6,200 nt of DNA from Thermoleophilia bacterium (GTDB lineage: Bacteria > Actinomycetota > Thermoleophilia > Gaiellales > Gaiellaceae): assembly GCA_025934335.1 (NCBI GenBank), contig JAICYG010000154.1, forward strand, positions 1 through 6,200, written 5' to 3'. Below, piece after piece: positions 1 to 5,239 of the stretch. Both the position numbers and the translations under genes were made by a program. The notes under the pieces are model-generated. The model made no database searches. It was given only the letters and a program-made list of their open reading frames with translations, and was not told where the DNA came from. Each line of letters begins with the position of its first letter. Within the stretch, counting starts at the first letter, position 1.

Positions 1-69
1 GTCGTCGATCACCTGCAGCATGCGGGCGACCTTGAGGAGCTTCTTCGTCTCGCGGCGTCGTCTCAGCAT
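1..69 (-). CDS. N-terminal fragment of an unrecognised protein (runs off left edge)
   Basis: Reading the minus strand from an ATG at 69-67 gives 23 open codons to the window edge, beginning MLRRRRETKKLLKVARM. Nearly every third position is G or C, like the real genes here, while the competing plus-strand frames have stops or no start. The next in-frame codon upstream that is a stop is TAA at 117-115, with no ATG or GTG between, so the ATG at 69 is the likely start. There is no clear Shine-Dalgarno sequence before it. The visible part is a strongly basic, probably helical N-terminus without a signal peptide. It is divergent from rel. I do not recognise the family, and 23 residues are too few to assign one. 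Confidence 0.45.
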   Translation of the reverse strand, partial: MLRRRRETKKLLKVARMLQVIDD

Positions 70-81
70 GGGCTTCGAGGG

Positions 82-101
82 TTCACCGCTCCAACGGTGA
101 A
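82..101. repeat. Inverted repeat, 7-bp arms, between divergent genes
   Basis: TTCACCG at 82-88 and CGGTGAA at 95-101 are perfect inverted copies around a 6-base centre (CTCCAA). It lies 12 bases before the start of the leftward partial gene and about 50 bases before rel. There is no T-tract on either side, so a simple intrinsic terminator is unlikely. A dimeric regulator's operator or a 5'-leader hairpin of the leftward gene are both possible. The symmetry is seen; the function is inferred. Confidence 0.5.
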
Positions 102-105
102 TCCT

Positions 106-132
106 CTTTCGGGGTTACGCGTCCCCCGAAAG
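106..132. repeat. Inverted repeat, 9-bp arms, in the -35 region upstream of rel
   Basis: CTTTCGGGG at 106-114 and CCCCGAAAG at 124-132 are perfect inverted copies flanking a 9-base centre that itself contains the palindrome ACGCGT (117-122). With a G-T pair and one more C-G pair outside, the stem reaches 11 pairs (104-134). It ends 8 bases before the putative -10 box of rel, so it covers the place where a -35 element would be. No T-run follows on the rel side. It could be an operator controlling rel, or a GC-rich stem that insulates the divergent gene. Confidence 0.55.
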
Positions 133-140
133 GGCAGGGG

Positions 141-146
141 TACACT
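141..146 (+). promoter_or_regulatory. Putative -10 box (TACACT) of rel, leaderless transcript
   Basis: TACACT fits the actinobacterial TANNNT -10 pattern and lies only 6 bases before the GTG start of rel. A transcript would start at or next to the start codon, giving a leaderless mRNA. This agrees with the lack of a well-placed Shine-Dalgarno sequence. No convincing -35 hexamer is visible; the expected place is filled by the 9-bp inverted repeat. Confidence 0.4.
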
Positions 147-152
147 GGGTCA

Positions 153-2351
153 GTGGCAGTACTCGAGCGGCATCAGGACCTCGTCGAGGAGCTGCTCTCC
201 GAGGTCGAGGCGTACAAGCCCGACGCGGACCGGGAGCTCCTGACCCGTGCGTTCGATTTTGCCGCGCGCGCCCACGCCGACCAGGTCCGCCGCTCCGGCC
301 AGGAGTTCATCTACCACCCCTGGGGGGTCGCGAAGATCCTGGCGGGGTTGCAGCTCGACGAGGCGACGCTCGCCGCTGCGCTGCTCCACGACGTGGTCGA
401 GGACACCGGCGTCGACCTCGACGAGCTCCGCGCGGAGTTCGGCGACGAGATCGCGCAGCTCGTCGAGGGCGTCACGAAGCTGACCCGCGTCCAGTTCCAG
501 AGCCGCGAGCACGCCGAGGCCGAGAACTACCGGAAGCTGATCATCGCGATGGCGGAGGACCTGCGGGTCATCCTGATCAAGCTCGCGGACAGGCTCCACA
601 ACCTGCGCACGATCGAGTACCTCGGCAAGCAGAAGCAGCTGCAGAAGGCGCGCGAGACGCTCGAGGTGTACGCGCCGCTCGCGCACCGCCTGGGCATCCA
701 CGCCCTCAAGTGGGAGCTCGAGGATCTCGCCTTCCAGACGCTGCACCCGCGCAAGTACGAGGAGATCAAGCAGATGGTCGCCGAGCGGCGCACAGACCGC
801 GAGGAGCACGTTCGCGAGGCGGCGATGGTGTTGCAGAAGGAGCTCGACAAGGTCGACATCCCGGCGGAGATCTCCGGGCGCGCGAAGCACTTCTACTCGA
901 TCTACGACAAGATGGCGAAGAAGGGCCGCGAGTTCAACGAGATCTACGACCTGACCGCGATGCGCGTGATCGTGGAGCGCGGCGGCGACGAGGGCACGCG
1001 CGACTGCTACGGCGCGCTCGGCCTCATCCACTCGCTCTGGAAGCCGATGCCCGGCCGGTTCAAGGACTTCGTCGCGATGCCGAAGTTCAACGGCTATCGC
1101 GCGCTGCACACGACGGTGATCGGGCCGCAGGGACGTCCGCTCGAGATCCAGGTTCGCACGCGCGAGATGCACGAGACGGCCGAGTTCGGTGTCGCCGCGC
1201 ACTGGCTGTACAAGCGCGGCAAGAACGAGAAGGACGCCGAGTGGGTCGCGTGGGTGCAGGCGCTGATGGACGAGGGCACGACCGACGAGGCCGACCCGCG
1301 CGAGTTCATGAAGACGTTCCGCACCGACCTGTTCGACGAGGAGGTGCACGTCTTCACGCCGAAGGGCCAGGTGAAGACGCTGCCCGCCGGCGCGACGCCG
1401 ATCGACTTCGCGTACGCCGTCCACACCGACGTCGGCCACCGCACGGTCGGCGCGAAGGTGAACGGTCGCATCGTGCCGCTCCACTACACGCTGAAGAACG
1501 GCGACTTCGTCGAGATCCTGACGGCGAAGCAGGGGAGGGGCCCGTCGCGCGACTGGCTGTCGCTCGCGAAGAGCTCGCGTGCACGCAACAAGATCCGGCA
1601 GTGGTTCTCGCGCGAGACGCGCGAGGACGCCGAGCACAAGGGCCGGGAGGCGCTCGAGCAGGCCTTGAAGGCACAGAATCTGCCGTACGCGAAGCTGCGC
1701 GGCTCGGCCACGCTCGCGCAGGTGATCCGCGAGACGGGCTTCAAGAAGGCCGAGGACTTCTACCTCGCGCTCGGCTCGGGGAAGCTGCAGCCGGGCGCGA
1801 TCGTGAACAAGGTCGTGCAGCGGCTGAAGACCGAGGAGGTCGCGTCAGAGGCGCCGGTCGTCACGAAGGCGCCGAAGGCGCAGACGGTCTCGGGGGCGGA
1901 GATGGGGGTCGTCGTCGCCGGCGTCTCGGGTGAGGTGCTGATCCGGCTCGCGAAGTGCTGCACCCCGGTGCCGGGCGATCCGATCGTCGGCTACATCTCG
2001 CTTGGCAAGGGGATCACGATCCACCGCGAGGACTGTCCGAACGTGAAGGCGCTGCGGCGCAGCCCCGAGCGGTTCACCGGGGTCGAGTGGGACGGCGCGA
2101 CCGCGGCAAAGAGCTTTCGCGTGCAGCTCGCGGTCGATTCGTGGGACCGCCCGCGGCTGCTCGAGGACGTGGCACGCACGTTCGCCGAGCACGGCGCGAA
2201 CATCGTCAGCTACGGCGGCGTCGTCGAGGACCAGCTGGCGAAGAACTGGTACACCGCCGAGGTCGGCGACGTGAAGGCGCTGCGGTCGCTCCTGACCGCG
2301 CTCCGGAACATCGAGGGCGTCTTCGACGCCTACCGCGTCACGCCCTCGTGA
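153..2351 (+). CDS. rel: Bifunctional (p)ppGpp synthetase/hydrolase, RelA/SpoT family
   Basis: This cytoplasmic enzyme makes (p)ppGpp from ATP and GTP/GDP on stalled ribosomes and also degrades it, controlling the stringent response. The 732 residues have the usual long-RSH order and length. The HD hydrolase domain has H55, HD at 79-80, ED at 83-84 and D146 in LADRLHN. The synthetase domain (about 240-345) has YDLTAMR, the RFKD motif at 302-305, FNGYRALH at 312-319 and E331 in EIQVRT. A TGS domain (about 396-456) is followed by a helical region, a zinc-finger-like segment (C602, C603, H624, C628 in KCCTPVPGD and HREDCPN) and a C-terminal ACT domain (about 655-732). RFKD, rather than the EXDD form of synthetase-only RelA, and the intact HD residues support a bifunctional enzyme. 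The GTG at 153 is preceded by a TANNNT box, suggesting leaderless translation. No partner gene is fused or overlapping. Confidence 0.97.
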   Translation: MAVLERHQDLVEELLSEVEAYKPDADRELLTRAFDFAARAHADQVRRSGQEFIYHPWGVAKILAGLQLDEATLAAALLHDVVEDTGVDLDELRAEFGDEIAQLVEGVTKLTRVQFQSREHAEAENYRKLIIAMAEDLRVILIKLADRLHNLRTIEYLGKQKQLQKARETLEVYAPLAHRLGIHALKWELEDLAFQTLHPRKYEEIKQMVAERRTDREEHVREAAMVLQKELDKVDIPAEISGRAKHFYSIYDKMAKKGREFNEIYDLTAMRVIVERGGDEGTRDCYGALGLIHSLWKPMPGRFKDFVAMPKFNGYRALHTTVIGPQGRPLEIQVRTREMHETAEFGVAAHWLYKRGKNEKDAEWVAWVQALMDEGTTDEADPREFMKTFRTDLFDEEVHVFTPKGQVKTLPAGATPIDFAYAVHTDVGHRTVGAKVNGRIVPLHYTLKNGDFVEILTAKQGRGPSRDWLSLAKSSRARNKIRQWFSRETREDAEHKGREALEQALKAQNLPYAKLRGSATLAQVIRETGFKKAEDFYLALGSGKLQPGAIVNKVVQRLKTEEVASEAPVVTKAPKAQTVSGAEMGVVVAGVSGEVLIRLAKCCTPVPGDPIVGYISLGKGITIHREDCPNVKALRRSPERFTGVEWDGATAAKSFRVQLAVDSWDRPRLLEDVARTFAEHGANIVSYGGVVEDQLAKNWYTAEVGDVKALRSLLTALRNIEGVFDAYRVTPS

Positions 2352-2405
2352 GCGTAGGCTCGGCGGAGCTCACCAGAGAGCGAAGGCACCGGCTCTGCCG
2401 GCGCC

Positions 2406-2409
2406 GGAG
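2406..2409 (+). promoter_or_regulatory. Ribosome binding site deciding the methyltransferase start
   Basis: GGAG lies 9 bases before the GTG at 2419 and within a purine-rich run, supporting that GTG as the start rather than a later codon. Confidence 0.5.
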
Positions 2410-2418
2410 CGGGAAATC

Positions 2419-3162
2419 GTGAATCGCATCGACCCGATCGCGGCCGCCGGCTTCGGGAGCGCGGCGGAGGTCTACGAGCGCGCTCGTCCGTCGTATCCCG
2501 AGGAGGCGGTCGCGTGGCTCGTCGAGCGAACGGCTCTCGGGCCGGGGAGGACGGTGCTCGACGTCGGGGCGGGCACGGGGAAGCTGACGCGGCTGCTCGT
2601 CTCCTCGGGCGCGCGGGTCGTCGCGGTCGAGCCGATCGTCGAGATGCGGGCGCTGATTCCGGGCGCGGAGGCGGTGGACGGTACGGCGGAGGAGCTGCCG
2701 TTCGCCGACGGCGCAGCGGACGTGATCACCGTCGCGCAGGCGTTCCACTGGTTCGACCACGACCGTGCGCTGCCCGAGCTCCATCGCGTGCTCCGGCCGG
2801 GCGGTGCGCTCGTGCTCGTCTGGAACATGCGCGATCTCGACGACCCGTTGCAGCGCGGGGTGGAGGACCTGCTCGCGCCGATCCGCGGCGAGACGCCGCT
2901 GCAGCAGACGGGCTACTGGCGAGGGCCGCTCGAGCGCTCGCCGCTCTTCGGCCCCGGCGAGGTTCGGCAGTTCCGTTACGTGCAGCGGTTCACGGCCGAC
3001 GACCTCTGCGACCGCGTCCGGTCCACCTCGTTCGTGGCGGCGATGTCACCCGTCGACCGCGACTCGCTGCTCGTGCGCGTTCGTGCCCTCGCGCACGGGC
3101 TCGACGAGCCGTTCCCGTTCCCGTACCTGACCGAGGTGCACGTCTACCCGCGCGTCGGCTGA
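2419..3162 (+). CDS. Class I SAM-dependent methyltransferase (Methyltransf_11, TMT1/Crg1-like)
   Basis: The 247-residue protein has a Rossmann-fold methyltransferase core and should move a methyl group from S-adenosylmethionine to an unidentified small acceptor in the cytoplasm. Visible marks are an N-terminal AEVYERARPSYP segment (16-27), motif I VLDVGAGTG (46-54), the acidic end of strand 2 (E71 in AVEP), the ELPFADGAADVI region (92-103), QAFHWFD (107-113), and the LHRVLRPGGALVLVWN post-motif. The AFHWFD signature is typical of the group containing yeast trans-aconitate methyltransferase and many uncharacterised bacterial homologues, so the substrate cannot be read off. No membrane segment or extra domain is present. 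The gene starts 67 bases after rel, so co-transcription is possible but not shown. Its last 19 bases overlap the end of the convergent thioesterase gene. Confidence 0.88.
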   Translation: MNRIDPIAAAGFGSAAEVYERARPSYPEEAVAWLVERTALGPGRTVLDVGAGTGKLTRLLVSSGARVVAVEPIVEMRALIPGAEAVDGTAEELPFADGAADVITVAQAFHWFDHDRALPELHRVLRPGGALVLVWNMRDLDDPLQRGVEDLLAPIRGETPLQQTGYWRGPLERSPLFGPGEVRQFRYVQRFTADDLCDRVRSTSFVAAMSPVDRDSLLVRVRALAHGLDEPFPFPYLTEVHVYPRVG

Positions 3163-3626
3163 GAAGCTCTGATTTTGGGCTTCGCAGCCTGGAACGACTC
3201 GACCAGCTCGCGGAACTCGTCGGGCACCGGCACCTTCACGCGCTCCTCGAGGGAGACGCAGACGACCGTCGCCTTTGCCGTCGCCATCAGGGTGTCGCCG
3301 CCGCCCTCGTCCTGCCGGTAGGCCGCGTGGTCGTAGGTGATGCTCGTCGTCCCGATCCGCTCGACGCGGACGAAGATCTCGAGCAGGTCGTCGAACCGGG
3401 CCGGAGCGACGTACTCGACCGACACGGCGCGCATCGCGAAGTCGACGCCGCCGACGTGAACCCGGCCGAGGTGCCGGTGGAACTCGACCCGCGACAGGTC
3501 GAAGTACGGCATGTAGCGCCCGTAGTAGACGACCCCCTGTGCGTCGGTGTCCGAGAAGGCGACACGCGCGAGCGCCGCGTAGCGGAACGGGGGCTTCCGG
3601 TCGGTGACGTGCCCGAGCTCGATCAC
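3144..3626 (-). CDS. Acyl-CoA thioesterase, hotdog-fold 4HBT family (YbgC/FadM-like)
   Basis: The 160-residue protein is a single hotdog domain that should hydrolyse acyl-CoA or related thioesters. The family's active-site segment is clear: SDTDAQGVVYYGRYMPYFD at 25-43, where D28 aligns with the catalytic Asp of YbgC and 4-hydroxybenzoyl-CoA thioesterases; a Tyr (Y35) stands where YbgC proteins often have His. The following SVEYVAPARFDDLLEI and the alternating strands VRVERIGTTSITYDHAAY are typical of the fold. GTG at 3626 is the only usable start, because TAA lies five codons upstream with no start between. No Shine-Dalgarno sequence is present, and a TAAGCT box 9 bases upstream suggests a nearly leaderless mRNA. 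It is divergent from the VOC gene and overlaps the methyltransferase tail to tail. The physiological acyl group is unknown. Confidence 0.88.
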   Translation of the reverse strand: MIELGHVTDRKPPFRYAALARVAFSDTDAQGVVYYGRYMPYFDLSRVEFHRHLGRVHVGGVDFAMRAVSVEYVAPARFDDLLEIFVRVERIGTTSITYDHAAYRQDEGGGDTLMATAKATVVCVSLEERVKVPVPDEFRELVESFQAAKPKIRASQPTRG

Positions 3627-3635
3627 GTGAGGCGC

Positions 3636-3641
3636 AGCTTA
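3636..3641 (-). promoter_or_regulatory. Putative -10 box (TAAGCT) of the thioesterase gene
   Basis: Read on the minus strand, TAAGCT fits TANNNT and ends 9 bases before the GTG at 3626, putting transcription start at or within a few bases of the start codon. No good -35 hexamer is seen. The box lies in the 88-base divergent spacer. Confidence 0.3.
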
Positions 3642-3679
3642 TGGCGAATTGCGATTGGTTTCGGGCGGTGCCGCAGTCG

Positions 3680-3685
3680 TACGAT
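3680..3685 (+). promoter_or_regulatory. Possible -10 box (TACGAT) for the VOC gene
   Basis: TACGAT fits TANNNT and would give a leader of roughly 20-25 bases holding the GAGGAGG ribosome site. TTGGTT at 3655-3660 is a weak -35 candidate with a long 19-base spacer. Such boxes arise often by chance. Confidence 0.25.
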
Positions 3686-3701
3686 CGAAAGTGACTCGAG
3701 T

Positions 3702-3708
3702 GAGGAGG
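3702..3708 (+). promoter_or_regulatory. Strong ribosome binding site GAGGAGG of the VOC gene
   Basis: GAGGAGG lies 6 bases before the ATG at 3715. This fixes the start there and rules out the longer open frame from 3649, whose extra 22 residues match no VOC N-terminus. Confidence 0.8.
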
Positions 3709-3714
3709 TTCGGC

Positions 3715-4074
3715 ATGGCCGGCGAGATGGTGCACATCGAGATTCCCGCGGACGACACCGAGCAGGCGCGGGCGTTCTGGGGCGGGCTCTTCGGCTGGGA
3801 GTTCCAGTCGTATCCGGGCGGCCCGGGCGAGTACCACATGATGCGGATCAGCGAGAGCTCGGGCGGCGCGATCACGAACATGGAGGCGGGCAAGCGCGGC
3901 ACGCGGACGTACTTCGACGTCGACGACATCAAGGCGGGTGCCGCGCGCGTGAAGGAGCTCGGCGGCGAGGCCGACGACCCCATGCCCGTCCCGCAGATGG
4001 GCTGGTTCGTCACGTGCCGCGACCCGCACGGGAACGACTTCGGCCTCTGGCAGACGGACCCGTCCGCGGGGTAG
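3715..4074 (+). CDS. Single-domain VOC family (glyoxalase/bleomycin-resistance fold) protein
   Basis: The 119-residue protein is a compact vicinal-oxygen-chelate fold made of two beta-alpha-beta3 halves. The N-terminal half has VHIEIPADD (6-14), with H7 at the usual first metal-ligand position, followed by the FWGGLFGWEF helix-turn (21-30). The C-terminal half has TYFDVDDI and ends in the characteristic DPHGNDFGLWQ (103-113). This pattern matches the actinobacterial CFP32/SgaA-like VOC proteins, many of unknown activity. Metal binding and reaction (lyase, dioxygenase, or drug or metabolite binding) cannot be decided from sequence. The start is set by a strong Shine-Dalgarno site. It is transcribed away from the thioesterase and ends 53 bases before the signal peptidase gene, which seems to have its own promoter. 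Confidence 0.85.
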   Translation: MAGEMVHIEIPADDTEQARAFWGGLFGWEFQSYPGGPGEYHMMRISESSGGAITNMEAGKRGTRTYFDVDDIKAGAARVKELGGEADDPMPVPQMGWFVTCRDPHGNDFGLWQTDPSAG

Positions 4075-4113
4075 CTCCGCTGCGACGCGGCGCGACGCCT
4101 CGGCGATCGGCTC

Positions 4114-4119
4114 TATCCT
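4114..4119 (+). promoter_or_regulatory. Putative -10 box (TATCCT) of the signal peptidase gene, leaderless
   Basis: TATCCT fits TANNNT and ends 8 bases before the ATG at 4128, so transcription would begin at or beside the start codon. No Shine-Dalgarno sequence lies between them, which supports leaderless translation. The -35 region has no recognisable hexamer. Confidence 0.4.
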
Positions 4120-4127
4120 GAACCGCG

Positions 4128-4715
4128 ATGCGGAGCCGGATCCCGAGGCGTTGGCGCGGCGTCGCCGACTGGATCCTGACGATCGGGATCGCGATCGGCT
4201 TCGTTCTCGCGTTCGAGGCCGAGGTGGCAAAGCCGTACCGGATCCCGTCGTCGTCGATGGAGCCGACGCTGCACTGTGCGAAGCCCGGCGACTTCTGCGA
4301 GGGGCATTTCAACGACCGGGTGATCGCGAACCGGCTCGCCTACCGCTTCGGCAATCCCAGTCGCGGGCAGATCGTCGTGTTCAAGGCCCCGGCTCTCGCC
4401 TCCCGCTGTGGTGAGGGCGACGGCGGCTCGACGTTCGTCAAGCGGCTGATCGGGCTTCCCGGCGACCGTGTCTCGGAACGCGCCGGTCACGTGTACGTGA
4501 ACGGGAAGCAACTCCACGAGCCTTACGTCGATGCGACGATGCGCGACGGCATGACGCAGTCGTGGCCGCGCGTGGCGCCGGGGCACTACTTCTTCATGGG
4601 CGACGACCGTGCGCACTCGTGCGACTCGCGCACGTGGGGGACGGTGCCGCGCAGCAGCCTGATCGGGCCGGTCGTGCTCACGTACTGGCCGCCCAGCCGC
4701 ATCACCTGGCGCTGA
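4128..4715 (+). CDS. lepB: Type I signal peptidase (S26A family)
   Basis: This membrane-anchored serine protease removes signal peptides from exported proteins on the outer face of the cytoplasmic membrane. The 195-residue protein has a basic N-terminus, one membrane segment (about 14-30, WILTIGIAIGFVLAFEA), and the family boxes: PSSSMEPTL with nucleophile S43, FVKRLIGLPGD with general base K105, and MGDDRAHSCDSRTWG at 157-171. The last box usually reads GDNR; here the Asn is Asp (D160). The size and single anchor match Gram-positive SipS-like enzymes rather than two-anchor LepB of proteobacteria. It has four cysteines, C50, C57, C94 and C165, all on the predicted outer side, where disulfides could form. 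C50 and C57 sit in an HCAKPGDFC segment directly after the nucleophile box. Transcription appears to come from its own TATCCT box. Confidence 0.93.
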   Translation: MRSRIPRRWRGVADWILTIGIAIGFVLAFEAEVAKPYRIPSSSMEPTLHCAKPGDFCEGHFNDRVIANRLAYRFGNPSRGQIVVFKAPALASRCGEGDGGSTFVKRLIGLPGDRVSERAGHVYVNGKQLHEPYVDATMRDGMTQSWPRVAPGHYFFMGDDRAHSCDSRTWGTVPRSSLIGPVVLTYWPPSRITWR

Positions 4716-4744
4716 CAGAAGCCGTACGGCGTGGGCTCATCTTC

Positions 4745-4750
4745 TATTCT
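4745..4750 (+). promoter_or_regulatory. Possible -10 box (TATTCT) of mscL
   Basis: TATTCT fits TANNNT and would give a leader of about 40 bases before the ATG at 4796. The only -35-like word, CTGACA at 4712-4717, is 27 bases away, which is too far for a standard sigma-70-type promoter. Confidence 0.35.
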
Positions 4751-4783
4751 CGGTCGAACCGCACGTCCGGAGTCGAACGGTGA

Positions 4784-4791
4784 AAGGAGCT
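4784..4791 (+). promoter_or_regulatory. Strong ribosome binding site (AAGGAGCT) of mscL
   Basis: AAGGAG, preceded by GTGA, closely complements the 3' end of 16S rRNA, and GGAG ends 6 bases before the ATG at 4796, fixing that start. Confidence 0.8.
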
Positions 4792-4795
4792 CTCG

Positions 4796-5239
4796 ATGGT
4801 CGCGCAGACGCAGGAGGCAATGCCGCAGCGCGCCCCAGGCCTGATCACGGGGTTCAAGAACTTCCTCATGCAGGGCGACGTGATCGTGATCGCCGTCGGT
4901 CTCGTGGTGGCGCTCGCGTTCAGCACCCTGATCAAGGCGTTCACCGACAACATCATCACGCCGCTCGTGAACGCGATCGGCGGCGGCAGCTCGGGGCTCG
5001 GGTTCCATGCGAACGGGCAGCTCGTCAACATCGGCGCGTTCATCTCGGCCGTCATCTACTTCATCATCTTCATGGCGGTCATCTACTTCCTGATCGTGGT
5101 GCCGTACCGCGTCTACCAGGCACGGCGCGGCGTCACCGTGTTCGGTGAAGGCCCGCCGGTGAAGACGTGCCCGGCATGCCTGTCGGAGGACCTGCCGGCG
5201 GCGGCCAGCAAGTGCCGCTACTGCGGCAGCGCGATCTGA
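4796..5239 (+). CDS. mscL: Large-conductance mechanosensitive channel MscL with C-terminal zinc-ribbon-like tail
   Basis: MscL forms a homopentameric membrane pore that opens under membrane tension to release solutes on hypo-osmotic shock. The 147 residues show a short N-terminal tail, the amphipathic GFKNFLMQGDV segment (19-29), the TM1 pore helix IVIAVGLVVALAFSTLIKAF (30-49), the conserved FTDNIITPLVNAIGG (49-63), a short outer loop, and TM2 (about 79-103, ending VVPYRVYQARRG). In ordinary MscL, TM2 leads to a cytoplasmic helical bundle. Here residues 124-145 instead carry CPAC (125-128), an 11-residue spacer and CRYC (140-143), a two-CxxC knuckle expected to bind one zinc per subunit inside the cell. 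A strong Shine-Dalgarno site sets the start. The gene lies 80 bases after the signal peptidase and its last 22 bases overlap the convergent nucleotidyltransferase gene. MscL identity is certain; zinc binding is inferred. Confidence 0.95.
   Translation: MVAQTQEAMPQRAPGLITGFKNFLMQGDVIVIAVGLVVALAFSTLIKAFTDNIITPLVNAIGGGSSGLGFHANGQLVNIGAFISAVIYFIIFMAVIYFLIVVPYRVYQARRGVTVFGEGPPVKTCPACLSEDLPAAASKCRYCGSAI

Noticed and set aside
150..1637. 495-codon open frame on the minus strand opposite rel
   Set aside because: It is the antisense shadow of a certain Rel coding region in high-GC DNA; its translation is low-complexity Leu/Arg/Val/Asp-rich and shows no domain.
2389..2401. CCGGC-TCT-GCCGG hairpin between rel and the methyltransferase
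   Set aside because: Only 5 bp with a 3-base loop and no T-tract; common by chance at this GC content.
3163..3183. GAAGC...GCTTC inverted repeat with TTTT in the loop at the methyltransferase/thioesterase junction
   Set aside because: The stem is 5 bp with an 11-base loop, lies in thioesterase codons, and the T-run is in the loop rather than after the stem.
3649..3714. 22-residue N-terminal extension of the VOC protein
   Set aside because: A strong GAGGAGG site 6 bases before the ATG at 3715, and VOC homology starting right after it, favour the shorter form.
2514..4121. 535-codon plus-strand open frame spanning methyltransferase, thioesterase and VOC regions
   Set aside because: It crosses three well-supported genes in other frames and its translation is Arg/Ala-rich without motifs, as expected from GC-driven lack of stops.
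3046..4230. 394-codon minus-strand open frame opposite the VOC gene
   Set aside because: Shadow of the thioesterase and VOC genes; Arg/Ser-rich low-complexity product and no plausible start context.
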